Positions 25,168 through 36,700 of a stretch of 64,000 nucleotides of DNA are shown piece by piece (position 1 is the stretch's first letter; each line of letters starts with the position of its first letter). The position numbers were made by a program, and so were the translations under genes. Below the pieces are notes generated by a model. The model did no database searches, was not told where the DNA came from, and worked only from the letters and a program-made list of their open reading frames with translations. Source of the stretch: Manihot esculenta (lineage: Eukaryota; Streptophyta; Magnoliopsida; Malpighiales; Euphorbiaceae); the NCBI RefSeq assembly GCF_001659605.2, contig NC_035164.2:1575001-1639000 (forward strand), written 5' to 3'.

Positions 25168-25320
25168 AGCTATATAAGCATAACCATTTATGTCTCTAAC
25201 TACTGGTACTGGATCAACATATTACTTATTAATCCATTGTTTAATAATATTAATCTCAACTTTTCTTTGCACTATCAACCACTCAATTACTTGTGCTTTG
25301 ATTATATCCAGGTAATCAAT
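25168..25320 (-). pseudogene. Relic of the last exon of a third S28 peptidase gene
   Basis: The minus strand reads 'YLDIIKAQVIEWLIVQRK' and then VEINIIKQWINK followed by a stop. It lines up with the last exon of gene B ([20 protein letters not shown], then [15 protein letters not shown]). The catalytic GSH motif before YLDI is not intact and no upstream exons were found nearby. It has the same orientation as the two intact genes, so it is the remnant of a third tandem member. Confidence 0.7.
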
Positions 25321-26123
25321 GACAATTTGCAAGGTTAAGTTTGAGTTATTAACAAGGAAACCAAAAAAGAGAGAAGAAAGTAGAAAGAAAGGAGTACAAC
25401 TTTGATAAAATAGAGTCTCCTTATCTCTAGAGGAAGTCATAGAAGAAGAGGAGGGTTGATTCAGCCCCACACAAATTACAATATCGACTTTTATTCTCTT
25501 TCAAATCGAAAATGACTTTAATCGAAAATAATGATAAAATTCATATTAAATTTAGATATGTTAGATCAAGAGAGTAATTTAAATCGATAATTGTTGTATA
25601 ATTAAAAAGCTCTATAATCTTATACTAAGAGATAGAACAGTTTGGATCGATTCAAGTATCAAAACGAAATTGCAGTGCATTCTCTCTTTATATAATATCT
25701 TTACAAATTTAAATAAGTTTACTCAAATCTCACAATGGCATAGTGCATATCTCTTATCAGAGAGGGACAGAACAAAATCTCCAAGTGAGGGAATGGAAGA
25801 ACATGATAAGAGAATGAAACAAGAACAAAGAAGAAACAATATATATATAAGGAAATATAACACCATTCTGATAAAAGAATAAGGGTAAACGCGTTAATTA
25901 AAAAAATCCATAAAAATATAAAAAAAGATGAATTTGTAATCAAAGGGTGAAATTTTTATCAAAATTATTATTGTTCTCCTTAATATTCAATTGATAGTTC
26001 ACATTTATTATATTTATATAGATTACAATTCTATTATTTAAAGGAAGAACTTTTAAAGAAAATAAATGAAAGTGTCATTATGTATTTAATTATTTAGTAC
26101 ACTTAAATATTTTTTTAAGTAGA

Positions 26124-26180
<57 letters not shown>

Positions 26181-26510
26181 ATATAATGTTTTTTGGTGAA
26201 TTATGAAAAATAAATTCTACGTCCATTGTGAGCAAAGTAGAAATGCTGAATAGTTAATATCTAAATTTAATTGAGATTTAAATGAGAAAAACTATTTCAC
26301 TGAAAAGCTAGCAGCTTGATAATTTTAATTTTATTAAATTTAAAAATGCGCTATAATAATTATTATAAAGAATACATATATTTTAATTAAATTAATTGCC
26401 AGATTAATGAGGTTCAGATATCAAGCAGAAAGACTAGCCCTGCACCAAAACAGAAAAGGGCTAGTTGGAGTTTTCGAGAAAAAAATGAAAGGAATTGTCC
26501 AGAAGAAGAA
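25321..26510. other. Gene-free region with TA/TG microsatellite
   Basis: AT-rich intergenic DNA. 26129-26185 is a compound (TA)n(TG)n microsatellite. The overlapping frames at about 25670-25943 on both strands have no recognisable domain. Confidence 0.55.
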
Positions 26511-26582
26511 AGGGCCCTACCGGGTTCGAACCGGTGACCTCTTGATCTGCAGTCAAATGCTCTACCACTGAGCTAAGGACCC
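26511..26582 (-). tRNA. tRNA-Cys (GCA)
   Basis: 72-nt tRNA on the minus strand, 5' GGGTCCTTAGCTCAGTGGTA. The acceptor stem GGGTCCT pairs with AGGGCCC including one G-T pair, followed by discriminator T. The D arm is AGCTCAGTGGTAGAGCA. The anticodon stem-loop TTGA-CTGCAGA-TCAA has anticodon GCA, and the T arm is CCGGTTCGAACCCGG. No intron and no encoded CCA, as usual for a nuclear gene. It reads UGC cysteine codons. Internal A and B boxes are intact, and a poly-T stretch is not close by. Confidence 0.96.
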
Positions 26583-27706
26583 AATTGCTTTGTTTGCTTG
26601 TCTCAAATATTTCTAATTGGAGGCACTAGGATCAACACTGAAATTAATAAAATTTAAATGTAAGAAAACACCCATTAATCATAACAAATATTTAACTAGA
26701 TTACATGTATAATTGATTTCTTTCCCTTCTAGTCATGAAAGTAAATCAATTTTCTAAACTCACTTCTAATCCATTTCAAAATAAAAAAAAAAAAAATCAT
26801 TCAAGCTATCTTTTAATTACAAATATGAGAAAAAAAAATCATTCATGCTATCTTTTAATTACAAATATGAGATTACGTTAGTTCAATTTTTTCAATCGTT
26901 CTAAAGATTACGTTAGTTCAATTTTTTTAATCGTCCCACCTTATAAAAAAAAGGCTGCCTTTGATTAGATTAAAATAATGTATCATACACCTATAAAGAA
27001 AGATCAAATATTTCATCCTTATTTGATTAGCTTCAGTTGCTTCTTCCGATTGCCTCTTTTGTTAGGAAATACATTTAACTGGATTGTTTAGTCAGATTAT
27101 TTGCTCTTAGATCTTTGGTCACTACTTTAATCAAATGACAAAAGGAATCACTTATTATAGAGAAGTTACAAATAATTCTGAGTACTTCATTATCTAATGC
27201 TCCCATAGGTCCTCAAAAGAATAGGCAATAATAATAAGTTTAGCAGCAAGAGAAAAAAAAAAAAAATCAATATAGATAGTCCTTCGCGACTCCTGTGGCA
27301 ATTAGATAACTGAGTTACTTGAATAAAAGTATAATAAGAATCAAATGAAAGCATGACAGCAAGGAGAAATTTCGTCAACAATGTCTAGATTCCTTCAAGT
27401 TTCAGGAGAAATTATTTGCTGAACTGCAGGAGACTGGAGTTGAACATCTTTGTCCAAACACACTCAAGACAATCTCCAGAAAAATGAAAGATTTTCCATT
27501 TCTAATTAAATATATATAGATATACATTAATTGATACTCGATAAAAAATGGCAAGTTGATGAATATCATATATCAATACAAAAATGAAGGGAAAGAAAAG
27601 GAAACAAAAGCCTGATAAATAGGAAAACTCGCACAACACCTTCCCCTTCCCCAATCCCCAGCCAAAGAAAAAAGGGACTCAGTAAAAAGAAAACGAATGC
27701 CCTATC
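26583..27706. other. Intergenic region between tRNA-Cys and the VPS41 3' end
   Basis: Contains a short direct repeat (about 26797-26830 and 26832-26870, both with ATCATTCA.GCTATCTTTTAA) and a second one, GATTACGTTAGTTCAATTTTTT, near 26870 and 26907. The last few hundred bases before 27707 probably include the 3' UTR of VPS41. No gene of its own. Confidence 0.5.
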
Positions 27707-30700
27707 TCAACTGGCAGCAGTAGTACACAAAATGCATCGCAACCGAGGAACACCAGAACGGGTATCATCATCTTCGTCTTCTTCATCATCATCATCTTCG
27801 TACTCATCGTTTTCTCCACTTCCTTTTTGGTCACTAACACTATGCATGGAATCCATTAAACAAGTCGTGTGATAAGCATGACAGCAAAAGAATACAATGA
27901 CAGACACATTTTGTATAGAGAAGGGATCGAAACACATGCAACATCTTGAATCTCCTCTTGTTTTTGACTTGACCTCCATCGTTCTCACGCTTAATGCTCT
28001 CTCAGTAGCCTGAAAATCCCTACTATCATCACTTTTTGCTCGTGCACCGTCTCCTTCACTAGTTAAGCAAACTGCCCGTCTTGCTTCCTTGTAGTATTTG
28101 ACCAAGAGGTTCACACAATCGGCCTGCACATTCACAAGTAACAACAAAATGCTAATGGTACGCGCTACTAAATATTATTTTCTGTTCAAATAAAAAGCAA
28201 GGGCATGTAAAACTAGGTACCTTAAGAATATCATTGCATCCATGTCTAAGGGATGTTTCAGTTCTGTAATCAGTGATAATTTTGACTAAGCGGTCCCTAA
28301 GCCTGAGAAAATAACAGAACAGAGAAACAGAATAAATCAGTATAAAAATTTGCTACACTAAAGCCATTATTTAAGAAAAATTGAAGGGTTAAAAATTATA
28401 AAATATTTATACTGTTATAGGATCTCAGCCTGTTTCTTATCAGGCTCTATAAGAGTGAATAGTGCAAGTAGAGTTTTGTCACTTGTTAACCTGAAGCCAT
28501 CATTGCCTAAATATTTAATAACTCAGCAGGATTACTGAAATCATATTTTAATATTTGATTAAAAATAAATTTCCAATTTGCATTCATTCACTTTCTTCTC
28601 TTGTAACTTATCTAAGAGATAAGGAACGGATTCAAAAGTTCTCTTGGCGTCAAAGCAGTCCAACATTTCAATCACATTGCATCTATTACACAAATGAAAA
28701 TGGAATGGGCAACTTGAAATCCATAAAAAGAAATGTACCAGCCAAAACTTGACAACAAATTCAAGGAGCACTCACCGAGGAATTTCCAAGCCATTAGGTA
28801 CCACATTTACAATATATAGGGGGTCAAGATTGCCAACAGTATGCTCCAACAACATTCCGACCTACAAAGTAGCAGAAAATATCAGCAAAAGCTTAAAGAG
28901 TTGCATATAAAAGCCTAATTTATAAAATGTGCTTATATGTTAGGATTCTACATATTAAGTTCTTAATATACCATTTCAGGTTTGTGAAGACACTGCTTAA
29001 TCAATTCTTCCCAAAGTTCATCATCATGCTGCATGGTTACAAATTCTACAGCCTGCATACAAAATCATAATGCTTATCTGCACCGATATTCAAGATCATC
29101 ACAAACACAAGTAACGATCCATAGGAACAACTGAAGTATTTAAAAAAACTAACAAAGATATCCAATACCTCTTCCATATCTCCTAATTTGTTTATAATGA
29201 TAGCGAGAGCCTCTTTTGCATTTCCCATTCTTCCAAGTACGAACACTTGCTCCCTCAAAAGATCTCTTTTGACACAGATGTCATATGCCTGAGAAAGTTG
29301 AATGATCAATTACCGGACAACAATTGAGGAACGAAAAATGACCATTCATTAACTCAGCATGAAATAACTGGTATAGTATTGACGTTCAAACCTTCTCAAG
29401 TGTGTAATGTTGGCTGCTACGAAGAAAAGGAAGTAGCATTTTTGGATCATAATCTGCATAAAGTTCTACCTGTCACAATAAACATAAAAGTTGATGTTAG
29501 TTGATTCAAATATGCACATTTCAGATCAAAACTAAAATGATGTACGCAATTCAGCAACTAAAGTGATATTAGCAAGAATTCATTTTTATGATTCAAATAA
29601 ACAAATATGAACAGGAAAAATCACTAAAATCCAAGGTTTTCTAGACAACTAAGAAAGGAAGCCTACAGCATAAGTTAAATAATGGGAAATAAAATAAATA
29701 GGCCTTTACTTATTTAAAAGTTGTTTCTTACAGTCTTTTTAAATTCAAACTAGAGAATGAGAATTCAACATATGCAAACCAGTATACAGAACTGCATCAG
29801 TTACAGGTGGCAAAAATAGACAGAAACTGGGCTATGCCTCGAGTCAAGTGCACACATATCAAAATGACATTCTAACTGAAGATTATTGTATTGTGTCATA
29901 CATTAACCCTCCTACAGGAGTTAACAGGTTATACAAGTCATACTAATGGGATGTGCACATCAACCCAACATGACATTCTTATTAAATCAATACTCCATGT
30001 TGTGCAGTTGACATAATAACTTAATTGCACTCGCATTTAGTTTTTAGAGTGATACAAATAATCATGTTGATCCAAATATAGAATACCCACTTTTGCATGA
30101 TACAGACACAGAACTTGACATTAATTGGTGAATTATGATGCAGAAGCTACACAAATGGGTACATCAAATTATATACTTCCATAACAGCCACAAAAAATTG
30201 CCAGGACATAAAATCTATGGTACATTTTTGTACGTTCACCTCAGTTCAATTCTAATGCTGAGTTGATAAAGGTTCATGAAATTTGATATCCTTATCCAAA
30301 AATATTTCAAGCAAAATAAAGTCTTTATGAGCATGAAGTAAAGCTAAGTTATTAAGACAATGTTCACAATCATAAAAATACAATGCCTAACAGCCTTCTC
30401 ATACCTGCATGTCATGAAAATCCTTTCCAGCATGTGGGCTTGCCTCAAATAATGAACGGAGATATACATGCAAGAAATATCTTGAATCACACTTATTTCT
30501 GGCAGCAAGCAGTTGCGAGACGATTTCAGCAGGAGGAATTAAGTCCTTGTTTTGGATAAACAAAGGCACAGCACGCTTGCAATCTACCATCATCAAGTGG
30601 ACAACCTACACAAGCACAAGAGAGAAACTAGCATGAGAAAAATATTGGGAAACAAACAATTTGCTCTGTTTCTTTATACTAAACTTTCAAATAGACAAGT

Positions 30701-33700
30701 GAATCACATTATAGCCATTTCAGTTTCAATTTATTTTCCAGAGTCAAACCTTTTCACGAATAGCATCATGTAAGCTGTGTTTCTCAATGAATTCAAATAT
30801 ATCTGGTTTCATAAGCTGAAAAACAAAAACCAGTACAACACTTAATCAAGTAATGTCAGAATTATTAAATTGATGCATTTGCTTTTCCAAAAACATTTAT
30901 GTAGACATAATTGTAGTGTTGCTGTCTCTGCACATAAGTTTTGCAAGAACACAAGTGTACAAAATAGATACTTACATCAGCATACAGAGTGCAGGCTTTC
31001 TCATATTGCCCATCAATTACATATAACTCTGCTAGTGCCTGATACAAACGCAAGCTAATTAAAGATAGGTTGGAGTTGAGAGGTTTTCATTTCAATTCAA
31101 ATGACAAGCAGAAACTCTCAGTCTGACCTCTTTAAGTGCATCAGTCATGGAAGAGGTGTTCAGCTGAGGTTCTATGGTAGAAATGACAGGTAATGCAGAA
31201 TAAATCACAGGTGGCCAAGATTTAACAGTCAACAACAGATCCTTATGAAAAGATGAATTTGTCGCCAGTGCTACAAGGGCAACCTGTGGCAAGAAAAACA
31301 GTAAGATTAGACACCTTGATCACAAGCTGGCATATAAACATAGTTCTGTGGCAAACCTCGTAAGCAGTATCACGCAGTCTTGGGTTTTCTGTTGGCATAT
31401 ATGGAACCAATACAGGAAGCTGACGGAGATGAGCAAAATGGAAAACCCACCTGCAAAAATGGTAACCCGCAATCAATTTATGAAGCAATGTGGAAATATT
31501 TAGTAATAGTTTCTTTATTTACCTCTCCCATGCTGATGCAGATCCTCTTAACAATTTGGGGCACAAAGATGCAGCTTCAGCATATTTCCTTTCCACAATC
31601 AAATGATCAAGATATCTAGATCCCACCTGATCATGTGGCAGACCCCAGTAAGCCATTATGCTGACTAAATTAACATAGAAACTAAAGGGCTTGGCCCTTA
31701 TTTGGGGCAAAAGATTAGAGCTGGGTCAATTTTTAGGCCTGAGTAATTTGAAACTGAGCCTGGAAATATTATGCATGAAATTATACATTACATATATATT
31801 ATAGCATAACATATGAAATGTAATAATTTATGTATTCATATTTATATGTAATAATATAAAATAAATAAGTTTTTTTTCCCTCTCCCTGAGAAGATGCTTA
31901 GGGTCATGGGATTGACCCCAGCCCAAGCAAACATTGACCATTATGGATTTTTCCCTGGACCTCAGACTTGCATTTTTGGTAAATCTTGGCTCATGCCCAC
32001 CGCAAGAATTGACTATTATGTCCAAACTTGCATAGTATATACCCATGGGCAAAACATCCTATATACTTATGGCATACATATAAAAACAGAAAAAAGCTCT
32101 AAAATCTTTGGCATTATAAGAGAAAAATTATACCTCATCAAGGAGTTCACTTCGAGCCTGACCTGCTTCAACTGCTGCTAAAGCTTTTTCATGCCGACCA
32201 TGTTTTAGAAGCCATACAATGTGATCTTCAGCATCCCTAGCAAATTTGTTTTTTCAGAAGTTCTGTTTAGGATACATTAGGGTACCATCACTTTTTAACC
32301 AAAAGTCAAGCTATTTCATCAAAGCCAAGTGTATTTTTCTAAGCTATCCAATGTTTGAAAGCATACTGCTGATCAAATCTCATGAACTAGAATTCAACTT
32401 TTTATGAATGCAACATAATTGGCAAAAGAAAAAAAAATAATTTTAGCCCTTAAACTACCTGTAGTGATATTTAATTCCGCTCTTGAACAAAATTTGTATT
32501 AAGTTAGGCCACTTACCTTTTATTTTTTTATTAATTAACCCATTTTGTCCCAATTTCATAATTGTCATTTTGTGAAAGTGAGATTTAGAAACAGTAGCTT
32601 CAGAGAGAAGATTGGGATAACCGCACTTGGTGAGCTTGCGGTTGAGTAAGACAAGGAGGTGGGGATGGAGCCTTGAACTTAAGTGGAGTATGAAAAAGGG
32701 AATGGATGTGTGAGCTTGAAATATGGAACTCATTGGAAAGTCAGGGGTTCATTTGATTTTATTCTTGAAAAGTACTGCTTGCCCCAAAAGTTCCATCTTC
32801 AGCTGAGGGGTTTGAGCTGGCCAGCTAGGTTTCAGTTTCACTAATGATGGTTCTTGGCATTGTTCCATTGTCTTTCCCCAAATCATTATTCTTTAGTTGC
32901 TTGCTTTGGTCTCAAAACCTCATCCCTTCCTTTGATCCTACAGACTATTCAGCACTGAAGGAATTTGCTGAAAATGGAGGAACCAAGTTTGGGTCTTTGG
33001 GTTCTATGTATGGATACTGGATAAGCATCAAGCCGTGGCCTTTCAAATGGATTCTCTAAGGTTTCTTCACTACCAACCATAGAATCAAATGACAATCTTT
33101 ATGTAATATAACTGCCATTATGTAACGGAATTTTGAGGGGCCACTAACTCACCATTATTTACAAGCCCCCATAATTTACAAGTGTAATGGCTGTTATCGC
33201 TATTACTTAACAAAAACAGCTGTTACCAATAATTTGCCACTTCAAAATTTTTTATTGTCTACATAATTATTTTAGCAATAAATTAATTAATGATAATGAT
33301 GCTTAAGAATGATATATTTATAGTCTTTATTTGAAGTATTATGCTTATTATATAGTTGTGTATCTTAATCTTACTTGTATCTATCAATATCTCTTTATTT
33401 CATAAATATTGCAAATTTTTTCAAAAATTTGCATGGCGCCAAGCCATTACTGTCACAATATGCTTGTTGTAGGCCCGTTTCTCTTACCCACGACTGCGAC
33501 TGCAAACACCGCCTCAAACCACAATTTAAAACCATGCTGCAAGTGTGAACCACTTGCCATTTTCAGGATTTTTGTTAAACTCTTGGTGAATTATTCTAAA
33601 TAATTTTCTATTGATTTTTTTCTGGCATTTTTAGTGTTCTGCTTCTGGATATATATGCATTTCAGTTTTTTCTTTCACTTTTTAATTGTCCTTTTAATTT

Positions 33701-36700
33701 TAAAATTTAATAATTTCATGCGGCCCACATAACCTGACTTATCTGTAATCTAACAAGTGATAGGTCGAGAAACCAAAAATGCCCTGATTAAATGCAAATT
33801 TTGTTCAAGTGCTGAATTGAATATCTCACTATTGTTTAAGGGTTAAAAACGTATGCTCTTTCCCAACATAATTTGTTGATTTTTCACTTCCACTCAAGAT
33901 ATTATACCTAGAAAAAGCATATAAGAAAATAAAGATTCATCCTAGTACAGACATCTATAAGTAGCTTTCCATGATATAATACTTTTAATCAGTTCACTAA
34001 CACATCAAACTGAAAGCAATAGCAAACAATACTAATCATCTATAAGGTTCTCCAGCAACACCAAATTCTTAATATTCCTACCATCATTTGAAGAGAGAGA
34101 GAGAGAGAATAATGCTCTGACCATTTCTGTCCAATTTTCTAAATCATGTTTATCAGTATGGTGTAGAACTTCCAATGTCTAGAAGTCCCAGAAACCAGTG
34201 AACTACAACTAGGCATTTAAGAAAAAAATACAGTAGCCCAATTTATCACCATAAAACAAAAAAGGAAATATATTGTGACCATGACATCAAGACATCCTGA
34301 TTCTTAATAATTTACATGGCTAATGAATTATAATTCCTGAAGCAAATAACATATGAAAGGGTAATGCTGAAAGACAAGGTCATACAGACAAAATTAAAAT
34401 TCAAGATACAGATAGATATATCTTTCACATGTTATGCTGCAAGCGAACAAACACAAACTGTTCTTATGTATGCATGTATTATTAAACTCTAACAAATTGC
34501 AGCAGAAGTCAGAAAACAAACTAATATTCATTTTCCAAAATCAGGCATGCTCAAACCTGAGGAACAAATAATACTAACCTTGGTTTTGCAATAACCACAT
34601 CCTTTGGGGATACAATGTAATATAATGGTTCAACACCAGCAGCCCATTGACCACCTGCATAGCTGCTGCCTATATTCACATGAAAAGTATCATAAACATT
34701 TAATGTAGATCATCTAGCATCAAAGACTGCCGACTTCAAATTCAAAAATTTAACCTGAGAAAGGAGAATGAGCAAGGGAATAATCCTTTGCCTTGTAATG
34801 CTCAAATCCATGCACAGGTAGGGCATCTGTTGCAAGTTCATCATTATTCCATGTAACTACCCGTACCTCTGGTCTCTGTGCATTGCCCTGCTTTTAAACA
34901 TGCAGAAGAGTTAGAAAAAATAGTAGTTCTTGAATATCTGAAAGTGATCATAAACCATGTTTACCACAAAAAGAAAACAATTAAATTCAGAGTTAGCATT
35001 GAGCATATTTAACATTAACTCATTTTATATGGGTTTACACAAGTGATTGAGTTGCTTTACACATCAAAATGACTAGCCAATTTGATATTGCAATCCAACC
35101 ATTCACATTCACCATTTCATAATTAGTTATTTCTAATGTGGGATTCACTCTCAACAAAAGCTACTTTTTACTGAGAAAGGCCGTATCATTTTGGTGTCTG
35201 AGAGCAATAATCAACATTACTACTTGCATATCATGCTAATTAGCATATATGAAATTTGCATTAGTCATGCTAACATGCATTTACACAAAACCAAATGCAA
35301 TCCAACCATTCATATTCACCATTTCATGATTAGTTATTTGTAACGTGGGATTCTGTTATGGATAATGGATAGCCTAAATCCATAACAAATAGATTTTATT
35401 TATCTAGTAGTTACTTTTCAGATTTCTTATTATCTTATCTTATTATATTTTCTATTATCTTATCCTAAATCTAATCGTTGCTTGTATTAGACTTCTACTT
35501 TGATTAGAAGTTCTAGAACCTCCATTATAAAAAGAGTTTATTTTATTCAATAAAAGCAAACAGATTTATTATAAGAATTGTGAGATTAAGACTCTTCTTT
35601 TTTGAATCTTGAGGTGTTAAGAGCTCCCTCTAATGAGCTCCTTTCCTGTCAATCATCCCACGACAAGATCCGCAACTCGGGACTATAACAACTTGGTATC
35701 AGAGCCTGTGGTCATGGTGTTTCTTTCATGCAACAATTTGATGGACGTTTGAATGACTTAGCTCAGCAGATTTCTGAACTAGTTCAAACCTTCAATAGGA
35801 GTTGAACCAAAACCAAGATAGATCGAGCTACGACCAATCAAATTTTGGTCAACAAGGAAATGATAAGATAGAGATACTTATGGTGCCCAAAATGACAAAT
35901 TAGTCGTGCGATGGCACAAATAGTACATTATCATCCTACATTTCGAGACCTACAAGAGTGGGGGTATTAGATCATGTTTTAATAAAACTTGATTTAGTTT
36001 TAAGTGAAATTGTTTTAGTTTCAAGTGAAGTTGTTTTAGTTTCAAGTGAAGTTGTTTTTAATCCAGAAACTTGGGTTTAGAAAGTAGTAGGTAGTGGGCA
36101 ATGTTGTCCTGAATCTGAAACTGCATGGAAGCCTATCATTTATTTTTATGCTACATATCCTATATTTGAGCTCGAGGACAAGCTTCGTTTCGAGGAGAAG
36201 AGTGATGTTATGGATAATGGATAGCCTAAATCCATAACAAATAGATTTTATTTACCCAGTAGTTTCTTTTCAGATTTTCCATTACCTTATCTTATCATAT
36301 TTTCTATTATCTTATCCTAAATCTAATAGTTGCTTGTATTAGACTTCTATTTTGATTAGAAATTCTAGAACCTCCATTATAAAAGGAATTTATTTTATTC
36401 AATAAAAACAAACAGATTTATTATAAAATTTGTGAGATTAAGACTCTCTCCTTTTTTGAGTCTTGAGGTGTTAAGAGCTCCATTTAATGAGCTCCTTTCC
36501 TATCAATTATCCCACAATGCGATCCGCAACTCGGGACCATAACAAATTCACCCTCAACAAAAGCTACTTTTTAATGAGAAAGACCATATCATTTTGGCGT
36601 CTGAAAGCAATAGTCAACATGACTACTGCATATCATGCTAATTAGCATATATGAAATTTGCATTAGTCATGCTAACAGGCATTTACACAAAACCGAAGAA

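Noticed and set aside
28559..28771. 70-codon minus-strand frame between VPS41 exons 17 and 18
   Set aside because: Exons 17 and 18 join in frame with continuous family text (LEIPR-LRDRLVKI), so this is intron.
31894..32181. 95-codon plus-strand frame
   Set aside because: Overlaps VPS41 exon 7 and its intron on the opposite strand; no domain.
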